From contig NZ_CP035490.1 of NCBI RefSeq assembly GCF_004135205.1, positions 6,129,501-6,193,500 on the forward strand: a DNA stretch of 64,000 nucleotides, written 5' to 3'. The position numbers were made by a program, and so were the translations under genes. The first letter of the stretch is position 1. Each line of letters opens with the position of its first letter. The notes beneath the pieces were generated by a model. It ran no database searches. It saw only the letters and a list, made by a program, of their open reading frames with translations, and was not told the origin of the DNA. The DNA is from Hahella sp. KA22. Lineage in GTDB: Bacteria > Pseudomonadota > Gammaproteobacteria > Pseudomonadales > Oleiphilaceae. This document shows, piece by piece, positions 32,223-41,050 of the stretch.

Positions 32223-33887
32223 ATGCTCACTCATTTGTCGATACGGAACCTAGCCATCGCCAGCCATCTGGAACTGGACTTCGCTGAAGGCATGACAGCT
32301 ATCAGCGGGGAGACTGGCGCAGGCAAATCCATTGTTCTGGACGCTCTGGGCCTGACCCTTGGCGATCGAAGTTCTGCGGACATAGTGAGGCACGGTTGCG
32401 AGCGGGCGGAGGTAAGCGCAGTCTTTGATTTAAGGCGTCTGCCGGAGGCGTTGGCCTGGCTGAAATCCAGAGAATTGGATAATGGCGCGGAATGCATCTT
32501 ACGCCGCACTGTCACCAACGAAGGTCGATCTCGTGGCTACCTGAATGGGCAGCCCGTCACCATGCAAGACCTTCGCGAGCTTGGCGAAACGCTCATGGAT
32601 ATCCATAGTCAGCATGAGCACCAGTCTCTGTTAAAAAAGGAAACTCACCTGAAAATGGTGGATGACTTTGGAGGCCACGCCCAGCAACTTCAACAGGTAC
32701 GGGACCACTTTCAATCCTGGCGTCGAGTCGCCGCCAAACTGAAAGAGAAACTCAGCCACAGCGAAGAACAGGAAGCGCGCGTGCAACTACTCACTTATCA
32801 AGTAGAGGAGTTAGACGCCCTGGCGCTGCTGGAAGGCGAGATTGAGCAATTGGAGCAAGAGCAGGAGCAGCTCGCCAACGCAGAAAATATCATCATGAAA
32901 GTTCAGCAGGTCGGCGAAGGTTGCCTGGAAGCTGATGGCGGTTGCATTGACCAACTACGGCGCGCCATTCATCTGCTGGAAGAAATTAATCTCAACAACG
33001 CCTCTCTGCAGACTGCTCGTCAGATGCTGAACGAAGCCATGATCCAGCTTGATGAAGCCAACGGTGAGCTGCGCCATGTACTGGACAGCGTGGAAATTAA
33101 CCCTGAACGCCTGCAAGAAGTGGAAGCGAGACTGACCGCCATCTATGACCTTGCACGCAAGCACCGTGTCGCTCCTGAAGAATTGATGACGCGCCATGTT
33201 GAGCTGGCGAGCGAACTCAACAGTTTGACTGATGGAGAAGAGAATCTGGAAAAGATTGAAGCCCAGTCCAAAGAGCTGGAGCAGAAATACAATGAGGCGG
33301 CGCAAAAGCTCACCTCAATGAGAACAAAAGCAGGAGAGAAGCTACAAGGCGCAGTGAAAAAGCAATTGGTGAAACTAGGGCTGAACCCTGAGTTCATCAT
33401 CCAGTTTTCGCCACTGAAGTCCCCGTCTGCGCTGGGAGACGAAGAAGCTGAAATGTTAATCAGCATGAACCCTGGCCAACCACCCAAGCCTTTGCAAAAG
33501 ATCGCATCCGGCGGTGAATTGTCGCGAATCAGTTTGGCGATACAGGTCGTCGCTGCCGCATCCTCAGATACGCCCACATTAGTATTTGACGAGGTGGATG
33601 TCGGCATTGGCGGCGGTACGGCGGAAATCGTTGGACGCATGCTGAGAGAGCTCGGGGCGAAAGCGCAAATTCTCTGCGTCACTCACTTAGCCCAGGTGGC
33701 TTCCCAGGCTCATAACCACCTTTTCGTAACCAAGCATGTAAGCAGTGGCCAAACACAATCAGCCATACTCAAACTGGAAGGCAGCGACCGTATACACGAA
33801 ATCGCCAGAATGCTGGGCGGCGTGGATATTACTGAGCACAGTCTGGCGCACGCTCATGAAATGCTGACTTCCAGCCAACTCCAGTAA
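32223..33887 (+). CDS. recN: DNA repair protein RecN
   Basis: SMC-like ATPase that holds broken DNA ends together during recombinational repair. 554 residues. Walker A GETGAGKS at 29-36; long coiled coils on both sides of the centre (about 150-350); the ABC signature region ASGGELSRISLAIQVV and Walker B TLVFDEVDVGIGGG in the C-terminal head; then CVTHLAQVASQA. Divergent from grpE, with the two LexA boxes directly in front. Confidence 0.97.
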   Translation: MLTHLSIRNLAIASHLELDFAEGMTAISGETGAGKSIVLDALGLTLGDRSSADIVRHGCERAEVSAVFDLRRLPEALAWLKSRELDNGAECILRRTVTNEGRSRGYLNGQPVTMQDLRELGETLMDIHSQHEHQSLLKKETHLKMVDDFGGHAQQLQQVRDHFQSWRRVAAKLKEKLSHSEEQEARVQLLTYQVEELDALALLEGEIEQLEQEQEQLANAENIIMKVQQVGEGCLEADGGCIDQLRRAIHLLEEINLNNASLQTARQMLNEAMIQLDEANGELRHVLDSVEINPERLQEVEARLTAIYDLARKHRVAPEELMTRHVELASELNSLTDGEENLEKIEAQSKELEQKYNEAAQKLTSMRTKAGEKLQGAVKKQLVKLGLNPEFIIQFSPLKSPSALGDEEAEMLISMNPGQPPKPLQKIASGGELSRISLAIQVVAAASSDTPTLVFDEVDVGIGGGTAEIVGRMLRELGAKAQILCVTHLAQVASQAHNHLFVTKHVSSGQTQSAILKLEGSDRIHEIARMLGGVDITEHSLAHAHEMLTSSQLQ

Positions 33888-33967
33888 GACTCTCTACGTC
33901 AAAAGGACCTGCTTATAGCTTTATTTCCGCGCGGTCCGTATAGCTGTCTGACGGCTACCTTCTGTTA

Positions 33968-33983
33968 CCTTCTATATAGAAGG
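33968..33983. repeat. 16-base perfect palindrome in the recN-fur gap
   Basis: CCTTCTATATAGAAGG reads the same on both strands. It lies in the 199-base gap between convergent recN and fur, which holds no gene. No T-tract follows, so it is not a usual terminator; function unknown. Confidence 0.5.
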
Positions 33984-34038
33984 AGGCTCGATAAATTTAG
34001 GGAGATATGCGGGAATGCGATGGAGCAATGAGAGGACA

Positions 34039-34071
34039 GGATAGCGCTCCAGGGTTTACTCAGCGCTATCC
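34039..34071. other. Strong hairpin after fur with T-tract on the wrong side
   Basis: GGATAGCGCT (34039-34048) pairs perfectly with AGCGCTATCC (34062-34071). An eight-A run follows on the plus strand, so for the fur transcript the T-run comes before the stem and not after it. It is therefore not a standard intrinsic terminator for either gene, though it probably stabilises one 3' end. Confidence 0.5.
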
Positions 34072-34086
34072 AAAAAAAACTGGAAG

Positions 34087-34497
34087 TTATTTCTTCTTTG
34101 GCTTTACGTACAGCGTGAGGCTATGGTCAACAATTTCATAGCCGTGCTCTTCCGCAATTTCCTTTTGGCGCTTTTCGATAACCGGGTCGAAGAACTCGAT
34201 CACATCGCCGGTTTCCGCACAAACCATGTGATCGTGATGTTCATCATGATTGAGCTCGAACACCGCATGGGCGCCTTCGAAGTTGTGGCGAAGAATCAGT
34301 CCTGCGGATTCAAATTGCGTCAGAACCCGGTAGACTGTGGCCAAACCTACGTCGTCTCCCGCCTCCAGCAGCGCCTTATAAACATCTTCCGCACTCATGT
34401 GCCGGTTATCAGCGTTTTCCAGAATACTGAGAATCTTTACCCGCGGAAGGGTTACTTTCAGGCCTGCTTTCTTCAGTTCTACGTTTTCGTTCGTCAT
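34087..34497 (-). CDS. fur: Ferric uptake regulator Fur
   Basis: Iron-responsive repressor. 136 residues: winged-helix DNA-binding domain (about 1-85), with KVTLPRVKILSILE and AEDVYKALLEAGDDVGLATVYRVLTQFE, and a metal/dimer domain containing HDEHHDHMVCAETGDVIEF. Only one cysteine is kept where E. coli has a CxxC pair; single-Cys Fur is usual in pseudomonad relatives. Divergent from bamE, the arrangement described for the fur-omlA locus. Confidence 0.95.
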   Translation of the reverse strand: MTNENVELKKAGLKVTLPRVKILSILENADNRHMSAEDVYKALLEAGDDVGLATVYRVLTQFESAGLILRHNFEGAHAVFELNHDEHHDHMVCAETGDVIEFFDPVIEKRQKEIAEEHGYEIVDHSLTLYVKPKKK

Positions 34498-34576
34498 TTT
34501 ACCGGGAAACCCAATACCAGTATCGTTGGCAATCAGTTATCATTCCACGTCACGCCAAGATAGTTTAAAAATATCC

Positions 34577-34999
34577 ATGATGCAAAAGTTACGATCCCTT
34601 GTAATCCTCCTTATTATACACACTCTCACAGCCTGCACCTTCCCAGGCGTCTACAAAATAGATGTCCAACAGGGAAACATCGTGGAGAAAGAAGCTGTGG
34701 ACCAACTCAAGGTCGGCATGAACCGTCGTCAGGTTCAATATCTATTAGGCTCCCCAGTATTGGAGAGCACGCTCGACCCCAGCTACGACACCTACTTCTA
34801 TTCTATCCAGCTGTCGGGCGGTAAGATTTATCGTCAGAACATCACTCTGGAATATGAGAATGACATTCTGGTGAATATTGCCAAAGCAAAGCTGCTGCCA
34901 GCTGATTTGGCGAACCCCGGCAAGGCTTACAAACTACGTGGCCAAGCTGAGCCTTCTGAGACTGTCGAAGAGACTGACGTTTACAAAACGACCAACTAA
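34577..34999 (+). CDS. bamE: Outer membrane assembly lipoprotein BamE (OmlA/SmpA)
   Basis: Lipoprotein of the BAM complex that inserts beta-barrel proteins. The ATG at 34577 gives 140 residues with the signal MMQKLRSLVILLIIHTLTAC (ATGATG, so 34580 is equally possible); the longer frame upstream lies over the fur promoter. SmpA/OmlA motifs: QGNIVEKEAVDQLKVGMNRRQVQYLLGSP and DTYFYSIQLSGGK. The tail after about residue 110 is less conserved. Confidence 0.94.
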   Translation: MMQKLRSLVILLIIHTLTACTFPGVYKIDVQQGNIVEKEAVDQLKVGMNRRQVQYLLGSPVLESTLDPSYDTYFYSIQLSGGKIYRQNITLEYENDILVNIAKAKLLPADLANPGKAYKLRGQAEPSETVEETDVYKTTN

Positions 35000-35031
35000 G
35001 CGTTAAGCAAAACAGGTTAGATTAAATTTGG

Positions 35032-35334
35032 CTAACCCTTTTTAGCCCGATTTAGTCGTGCCTGTTTCGGATCTATTTTGAGCGGCCGATATATCTCCAC
35101 TCGGTCGCCCTCTCTCAATACATGGGATTTGGGGTCTGGAATGGTCTTACCAAATATCCCCATCTTCGCCGACTCAAGCTCTATTTGTGGAAAGAAGTGA
35201 GTGACGCCAGACATCTGGACCGCCTCATAAGCAGTCGTTCCCTCCACCACAGCCAGGGGAATGATCTTCTGCTGCTCAGGTAAGGCGTAGGCCACCTCCA
35301 CCTGAATTTTTAATTTATCCATGCTCACGCTCAC
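35032..35334 (-). CDS. rnfH: RnfH family ubiquitin-like protein
   Basis: 100 residues of the RnfH (UPF0125) family with a beta-grasp fold. Recognised by KIQVEVAYALPEQQKII, FPQIELESAKMGIFGK and LREGDRVEIYRPLKIDPKQARLNRA. The longest frame uses GTG at 35334; an internal ATG at residue 5 (35322) is also possible. It follows ratA as in E. coli. Biological role is not settled. Confidence 0.92.
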   Translation of the reverse strand: MSVSMDKLKIQVEVAYALPEQQKIIPLAVVEGTTAYEAVQMSGVTHFFPQIELESAKMGIFGKTIPDPKSHVLREGDRVEIYRPLKIDPKQARLNRAKKG

Positions 35335-35399
35335 TTCTACACATCAGCATTTTCGCCATTCATCAGAGAGTTCGATTCATAACGCAAAATAGGCGCGGC

Positions 35400-35831
35400 C
35401 TAGCGATATATCACCTGCGCGCGCTTGCAGAACGCATCAACCATGGTTCCGGCGGCCTGAGAAAATACGGGGCCAAGCGCCATCCCGGTTAATGCGCCAG
35501 TCAGCTCATACTCCAGCGCCAATGCTACTTTGCAGGCTGCCTCGTCCAGCGCCAGAAAACTCCAGCGGCCCTGAAGCTTGCGAAAAGGTCCATCCACCAA
35601 TGTGAGGATAATTTCCGAAGGACGCACCAAACTATTGCGGGTAGTAAAAGCGTGTCTTACCGAGCCCTTACTGACCTGGATGCGCGCAAGCATTTCATCA
35701 GAACTCTCTTGAATCACTTCCGTCATTCCGCACCAGGGCAAGAATTCGGGGTAGGCGCGCACGTCATTCACCAGATCATACATGCGCTCAGCAGAGTATG
35801 TGACCAGCGCACTACGACTAATCTGGGGCAA
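35400..35831 (-). CDS. ratA: RatA family START/SRPBCC protein
   Basis: SRPBCC-fold protein of the RatA/Coq10-like family; E. coli RatA has been described as blocking 70S formation. I choose TTG at 35831 (143 residues) since AGGAG sits 7 bases upstream and the protein then begins PQISRSALVTYSAERMYDLV; an ATG at 35861 would add ten basic residues. Motifs: VNDVRAYPEFLPWCG and FRKLQGRWSFLAL. Its start overlaps the end of the upstream symporter gene by 14 bases. Confidence 0.9.
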   Translation of the reverse strand: MPQISRSALVTYSAERMYDLVNDVRAYPEFLPWCGMTEVIQESSDEMLARIQVSKGSVRHAFTTRNSLVRPSEIILTLVDGPFRKLQGRWSFLALDEAACKVALALEYELTGALTGMALGPVFSQAAGTMVDAFCKRAQVIYR

Positions 35832-37383
35832 CCTCGTTCTCCTCTTCAACGTTTTCAACATTCACTTCCGGGTTCACCGGAGCGGATTTCACCAAATCCA
35901 CCTCTTCCGGTTCGGCCTCTTCCAGGACTTCCTTGCTGCTACTCACGACTTCTTCCGAGCAAAGCCCGCCGTTTTTCGGGGCGGTGAACTCACAGCTATG
36001 TAGCAGCAAGTCAAAAACCATGGAGATTTGTATAACAATCAACACAGGAACACAAAAGTATCTCAGTAGCGGATAGCCCCAACGAAACAGTCGCTGTTCG
36101 GGGCTTAGCCGCAAGGCCTGTGCAAGCCGCTCATAGGGAAGCACATAGCCGCATAATACTGTCAGCAGACATCCCGCCACCGGCAGCAAGATCGTGGACA
36201 CCACGAACTGCAGCAGACTGAATAGCGGAATACCCGCCAATTGCCAGTGCCGATGTCCCGCCATGGACATAACCAGCAATGCGCCCAGCCCCCATAACGC
36301 AACATGGGTGATGGACGCGGCGTTCACCCGAGATAAAGAGTACCGTTCCTGTAACCAGGCGACGCCGGGTTCGATCAGGAAAACGGCGGAACTCCAGGCG
36401 GCCAGCGTGAAAAAGATAAAGAATAAAACGCCAAGCACCGACCCCATCGGCAATTGCCCCAACGCCAGTGGGAGCGATTGAAAGATCAGGGAGAATCCTT
36501 GATCAGGAGGCAGTTCCGCTTTTAGCAGCCAGGACAACACCACCAGCCCAGCGACAGCGCCAACTAATAGATCAGCAAAAGAGATAATCAGTACTGAGCG
36601 CCCGACTTTGCCGTGATTAGGCATGTAAGCGCCCAGCACCATCATGACGCCTGCGCCAATGGACAAAGAGAAAAAGGCGTATTTGTAGGCGGCCAGCACG
36701 CCCGCCCAGGAAAGAGAAACCGACTCGAATGAAAACAGATAGCTAAGGGCCCCGCCCAAATCGCCATAACGCGCGCTATAGACCAGCATCAGCGCAAGTA
36801 TCACGAACATCAGAGGAACGATGAACAACATCGCTTTTTCCAGACCGTGATAAACGCCCTTAACTGAAATGAGAAACACCAGACCAATGAACACGCTTAG
36901 CCAGATGATCATAACGGTGGTATTTTGTTGTAGAGCGCTCAATACAGCCGGCATGGCGCCGGGCTCAATACCTTGAAACTCACTGAAGGCTGATTTCAGT
37001 GCGTAAGACAGCCCCATTCCCGCCACTAATGAATAGATCACCACCGTCAGCAACGCGGCGATAACCATAAGGGCTCCGGTCCAGCGCCACAGAGAGAAGC
37101 CTGAGCTTTGACCACCCACGCTCTGCAAAACGTCGACAGGGTTGCGACGCACGTAGCGCCCCAGACCTATTTCCAATACCGCCAGCGGCAAGGTCAGGGT
37201 CAGCAGCGCCAACGCATAGGCGATAAGAAAAGCCAGTCCGCCGTATTCCGCCATCAGGGAGGGGAATGTCCAGATGTTGGCGAACCCCACGACGGCGCCC
37301 ACGCCCGCCATGACGAACGTGCGCTGCCTGACCCAGCGGTCACGACCCTGCAACAACATTCCAACTTTAGAATTCAAAGGCAC
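35818..37383 (-). CDS. Sodium-dependent transporter, SNF (NSS) family
   Basis: Inner-membrane sodium-coupled symporter of the LeuT-fold family, likely for an amino acid or similar solute. 521 residues from GTG at 37383 (an ATG at residue 9 is also possible). TM1 carries VMAGVGAVVGFANIWTFPSLM, the unwound, sodium-binding stretch of the family; ten or more further membrane segments follow. The last 45 or so residues are an acidic tail (EEAEPEEVDLV, VENVEEENEVAPD), unusual in size. Lies between ratA and divergent smpB. Confidence 0.9.
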   Translation of the reverse strand: MPLNSKVGMLLQGRDRWVRQRTFVMAGVGAVVGFANIWTFPSLMAEYGGLAFLIAYALALLTLTLPLAVLEIGLGRYVRRNPVDVLQSVGGQSSGFSLWRWTGALMVIAALLTVVIYSLVAGMGLSYALKSAFSEFQGIEPGAMPAVLSALQQNTTVMIIWLSVFIGLVFLISVKGVYHGLEKAMLFIVPLMFVILALMLVYSARYGDLGGALSYLFSFESVSLSWAGVLAAYKYAFFSLSIGAGVMMVLGAYMPNHGKVGRSVLIISFADLLVGAVAGLVVLSWLLKAELPPDQGFSLIFQSLPLALGQLPMGSVLGVLFFIFFTLAAWSSAVFLIEPGVAWLQERYSLSRVNAASITHVALWGLGALLVMSMAGHRHWQLAGIPLFSLLQFVVSTILLPVAGCLLTVLCGYVLPYERLAQALRLSPEQRLFRWGYPLLRYFCVPVLIVIQISMVFDLLLHSCEFTAPKNGGLCSEEVVSSSKEVLEEAEPEEVDLVKSAPVNPEVNVENVEEENEVAPD

Positions 37384-37546
37384 TCAGACATCCGTTAATT
37401 CACAGCAATTGAGAGATTCGACGGAATTCTACGTCGACGACGATGGCGCATTGTAGCGGATTATGCTGACCCAAGTCAGGAGACCTTAGCCATATGGATC
37501 AGGTTAATTTACAATAGCCGACTTTGTCCGAGAATCTTAAGGAAAT

Positions 37547-38029
37547 ATGAGTCAAGCCAAAAACAAAAATACCGGGTCCACCATCGCCCTGAACAAGAAG
37601 GCCCGCTTCGACTATCACATCGTTGAAAAGTTCGAGGCAGGCCTCGCGCTGACCGGTTGGGAAGTCAAAAGCCTACGCGCCGGAAAGTGTCAGTTAGTGG
37701 ATTCCTATGTATTACTGAAAGACAGTGAAGCCTGGTTGTTAGGCGCCCATATCACACCGTTGAAGGAAGCCTCCACTCACGTCATTGCAGATCCCACTCG
37801 CACTCGCAAACTACTGTTGAATCGTCGTGAGCTCAACAATCTGATCGGCGCCGTGTCGCAGACGGGCCACACTTGCGTGCCTTTGGCTCTTTACTGGAAA
37901 GGCAATAAAGTGAAATGCGAAATTGCCCTGGTGAAAGGCAAAAAGGATTTCGACAAGCGTGAGACCGAAAAAGAGCGCGACTGGAATCGTCAAAAACAAC
38001 GCGTTATCCGCGATCATGTTAAGCAGTGA
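37547..38029 (+). CDS. smpB: SsrA-binding protein SmpB
   Basis: Binds tmRNA and brings it to stalled ribosomes for trans-translation. 160 residues: OB-fold core beginning [34 protein letters not shown], and a basic C-terminal tail ([20 protein letters not shown]) that enters the ribosome. AAGGAA precedes the ATG. No tmRNA gene follows in this window, unlike some relatives. Confidence 0.97.
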   Translation: MSQAKNKNTGSTIALNKKARFDYHIVEKFEAGLALTGWEVKSLRAGKCQLVDSYVLLKDSEAWLLGAHITPLKEASTHVIADPTRTRKLLLNRRELNNLIGAVSQTGHTCVPLALYWKGNKVKCEIALVKGKKDFDKRETEKERDWNRQKQRVIRDHVKQ

Positions 38030-38034
38030 CCCAG

Positions 38035-38076
38035 TCAGGATAGGAAAGACATTCTTATCCTGATTCTCTTCTTTCT
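38035..38076 (+). terminator. Terminator after smpB
   Basis: TCAGGATA (38035-38042) pairs with TATCCTGA (38056-38063), then TTCTCTTCTTTCT. Six bases past the smpB stop. Confidence 0.75.
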
Positions 38077-38228
38077 CACACTTCATTGCTGTATCGGGTT
38101 GAGCTAACGCCACTCCCCTACCATACTTACCCGTCAAAGCAAGCGTTTGCGCACGCCTGTAATTAGTTAACCACGCATAACGCCCAATCTAACCTCATTT
38201 AGTCACAGACAGCTTTGACGAGGCGGCT

Positions 38229-39614
38229 ATGAAATCACATGGAGAGCCGATATCGGCGGTAGACACCGCCTGGTTGCGCATGGAGCGTCCCGCTAACCTG
38301 ATGATGATTTGTATCGTGCTGGTCATGGAGACCCCAGTCCACGCCAGCGAACTCAAGCAGTTATTCACCCAGCGATTACTGCCCCTGCCCCGCTTCCGAC
38401 AGACAGTGCATAAAACCGAGCATGGTTGCTTCTGGCGCGACGAGGCCAACTTTAATATCGACAATCATGTGCATTTGGTTGGACTGCCCGGCGCAGGTCG
38501 TCAACAGAATCTGCAAGATCTGGCCAGCGATATCAGCAGCACGCCGCTGGATTTCAGCAAGCCACTCTGGCAAGTGCATTTGGTTGACCGTTACCAAAGC
38601 GGCTCCGCGATGATTATTCGAGTTCATCACTGTATTGCGGACGGAATTGCGTTGATCCGAGTCCTGCTGTCCTTAGCGGATCAGAATGAAGGCTGCTCAG
38701 CGTCTCAACATGTCAGCACGACTTCAAAGCCAGCCTCTTGGAGTGGCGTCGCCGCCAAGGCCTTGCATAACGCCATGCATATCGGGCAGGAAATAATAGA
38801 AGAAGGTAAGTCTCTGGCGCGCCATCCAGAACAACTCTTGGCCATAGCGCGCCAAGGCGTCGCAATGGGATCGGAGGTCGCCCGCGTCGCCGCACTGCCG
38901 GCTGATCCAGCCACCTGTTTTAAAGGCGATCTGAGCGGGAGAAAGCGCCTCGCATGGGCGCAGCCATTAAACTTTCCACAAGTAAAGCAGACTGCGCAGG
39001 CGCTGAAGGCAACCATTAATGATGTCTTGTTATGCGCGGCTACCGGCGCTTTGCGGCGTTATCTGGTGGAACGCTGCATTGAGCTGGATGTGGAAACAAT
39101 TCACGCCGCCGTACCCTTCAACCTGCGCCCATTAGAAGAGCCGGCCAACGCTCTGGGCAACCAGTTTGGCCTGGTGATTGCGCCATTGCCGATCGGAATT
39201 CATGACGTGGAGGAACGTTTTGAAGCGGTGCGTCGCGATATGCTGGCGCTTAAGCATTCTCAACAGGCGAAAGCGTTTTACGGATTACTGGGGTTGCTTG
39301 GCAAAGGCCCGGACTTTCTGGAGCAGACTGCATTGGAGATGCTAAGCAGAAAAGCATCTGTAGTGATCACCAATGTGCCCGGCCCCAGACAAGCGCTATA
39401 TCTGGCAGGCAGTAAATTACTGACGCCCATGATTTGGGCGCCGCAATCGGGAGAGGTGGGCGTCAGTCTCAGCATTATCAGCTATGACAGTGCAATTCAG
39501 TTCGGCGTCGCGGTAGATCAGGGGTTGATACCCGACCCGGACAAACTGGCCAGCCACTTTGTCGACGCATTTGCAGAATTGCAAACGCTGGCCAAAGCCC
39601 GGTCCGCCAGTTAA
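38229..39614 (+). CDS. Wax ester synthase / diacylglycerol acyltransferase (WS/DGAT family)
   Basis: Acyl-CoA-dependent acyltransferase making wax esters or triacylglycerol storage lipid. 461 residues in two CoA-dependent acyltransferase-like halves. The catalytic HHxxxDG is HHCIADG at residues 133-139, with PLDFSKPLWQVHLVD before it. The second half (DUF1298-type) shows NDVLLCAATGALRRYL, PFNLRP and the NVPGPRQALYLAG stretch. GAGG lies before the ATG. The stop overlaps the stop of the convergent outer membrane factor gene by 4 bases. Which product is made cannot be told from sequence. Confidence 0.92.
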   Translation: MKSHGEPISAVDTAWLRMERPANLMMICIVLVMETPVHASELKQLFTQRLLPLPRFRQTVHKTEHGCFWRDEANFNIDNHVHLVGLPGAGRQQNLQDLASDISSTPLDFSKPLWQVHLVDRYQSGSAMIIRVHHCIADGIALIRVLLSLADQNEGCSASQHVSTTSKPASWSGVAAKALHNAMHIGQEIIEEGKSLARHPEQLLAIARQGVAMGSEVARVAALPADPATCFKGDLSGRKRLAWAQPLNFPQVKQTAQALKATINDVLLCAATGALRRYLVERCIELDVETIHAAVPFNLRPLEEPANALGNQFGLVIAPLPIGIHDVEERFEAVRRDMLALKHSQQAKAFYGLLGLLGKGPDFLEQTALEMLSRKASVVITNVPGPRQALYLAGSKLLTPMIWAPQSGEVGVSLSIISYDSAIQFGVAVDQGLIPDPDKLASHFVDAFAELQTLAKARSAS

Positions 39615-41047
39615 TCCAGTCCCTCTGCGAAGCCTCCGCCCAGCGCCTGATACAACGCCATCATATTCTGCAATTGCGCCAGACGGTTCGCCGTGAGCTG
39701 CAGCTGCGCAGAGCGTCGCGTCTCCTGCTGATCCAGCCAGGCTTGCACGCCAGTGGCGCCGGAGCGATAACGAACCTCCGCCAGACGCTCAGCTTCAGAG
39801 GCCAGCTTGAACGAAGTACGCAATGCGTCTTCCTGAGCCATCAGTTGTGACCTGGCGGAAAGTTTGTTTTCCACCTCCGCCAACGACGAATAGAGTTTCT
39901 GCCTGAACTCAATTACCGCCTGCTCATAGGCCGCCTCGGAAACCTGAATATTCAATTGCGTCTGTCGCCACTGGATAAAAGGCAGACTTAACCCCGCGCC
40001 AAGAGATGCAACAGGATTGCGCAAGATATCCGCCAGATCCGAACCGCCGGTAGCCAGGGAGCCAGTGAGACTGAAGCTCGGGTAGTAACTGGCGCGACTA
40101 TGATCCGTATCCGCCAGAGCGCTGCGCAAACGCATCTCCGCCGCTTGCATATCCGGTCTTCGCGCCAATAACGCAGCGGGGGTAGCCAAAGGCAAAGTGG
40201 GCATCGCCATCGCAGGCAGAGTTTGGGGATCGGGGACGGAATTTTCCGGGGCCTGATCAAAAAGAATCGCCAGGGCGTTTTTCGCTTCCACCTTCTCCTG
40301 TAGCAATGAGGTCAAAGAGGCCCGTTGGCTCGCCAGGTTCTGTTCGGCCTGGATCAAGTCCAGATTGGAGACCGCGCCGCTACGATGTTTCACTTGAGCC
40401 AGTTCCAACGCTTTGGCCGTGTATTCCAACGACGCCTCGCTCGCAGCGATAGATTCATTCAGATAGGCCAAACGCCAATACAGATTCGCAGTGGTCCCGA
40501 TCAACGCCAACGCGGCGCCCGCCCTGTCCTGCTCGGTCGCCATCGCTTCCCAATGGGCGGTGTCGCGCGCGCTGGACAACTTACCCCACAGATCAATTTC
40601 ATAGCTCAATCCAAGAGAAGCGCCAAAGGATTTACTGTTGGTATGAGCGTCAATATTGCGCTCCCGGGAAGCGCTGAGCTGCGCCGTGACATCCGGCGTC
40701 AGATTGCCGTCTGCGATGCCTGCGCGCAGCCGGGCCTGTCGCACCTTCAACGCCGCCAACGCCATGTCGCTGTTACTCTGCAGCGCCCGTTCGATCAAGC
40801 TATTCAATTCCTGATCCTGAAACGCCCGCCACCATTGCCCTGACGCCAACGCCTGCTCCCCATTCACCGGCGCATAGCTCCAAGAGGCGGGCAGATCCAA
40901 TTGAGGCCGAGTATATTGCGAGCGCGCCAAGCCTTCACATCCCGTTAACAGCATGGAAGACAGCAACAAAAGAACTATGTGTTTTTTTCCGCTCGCGTTT
41001 ATGGAACTCACTCGCTTTACTCCAAACTTCATGCGATTACCGTACAT
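39611..41047 (-). CDS. Outer membrane factor lipoprotein (TolC/NodT family)
   Basis: Outer-membrane exit duct for the MacAB-like pump upstream. The frame opens at a TTG (41050) next to the macB stop; the ATG at 41047 is preferred. A lipoprotein signal ends in LLTGC (Cys near residue 37). Two OEP repeats follow, with the family sequences PASWSYAPVNG, WWRAFQDQELNSLIERALQSNSD and LGLSYEIDLWGKL in the first and LLARRPDMQAAEMRLR in the second. Third gene of macA-macB-omf, 3 bases after macB, so the exporter is complete. Confidence 0.92.
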   Translation of the reverse strand: MYGNRMKFGVKRVSSINASGKKHIVLLLLSSMLLTGCEGLARSQYTRPQLDLPASWSYAPVNGEQALASGQWWRAFQDQELNSLIERALQSNSDMALAALKVRQARLRAGIADGNLTPDVTAQLSASRERNIDAHTNSKSFGASLGLSYEIDLWGKLSSARDTAHWEAMATEQDRAGAALALIGTTANLYWRLAYLNESIAASEASLEYTAKALELAQVKHRSGAVSNLDLIQAEQNLASQRASLTSLLQEKVEAKNALAILFDQAPENSVPDPQTLPAMAMPTLPLATPAALLARRPDMQAAEMRLRSALADTDHSRASYYPSFSLTGSLATGGSDLADILRNPVASLGAGLSLPFIQWRQTQLNIQVSEAAYEQAVIEFRQKLYSSLAEVENKLSARSQLMAQEDALRTSFKLASEAERLAEVRYRSGATGVQAWLDQQETRRSAQLQLTANRLAQLQNMMALYQALGGGFAEGLD

Positions 41048-41050
41048 CAA

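Noticed and set aside
34498-34576. Possible Fur box in the fur-bamE gap
   Set aside because: TGATAAC matches one half of the 7-1-7 site but the other half matches only 2 of 7; too weak to call.
38030-38228. tmRNA (ssrA) next to smpB
   Set aside because: The gap is too short and has only a terminator; no tRNA-like ends or tag-coding stretch.
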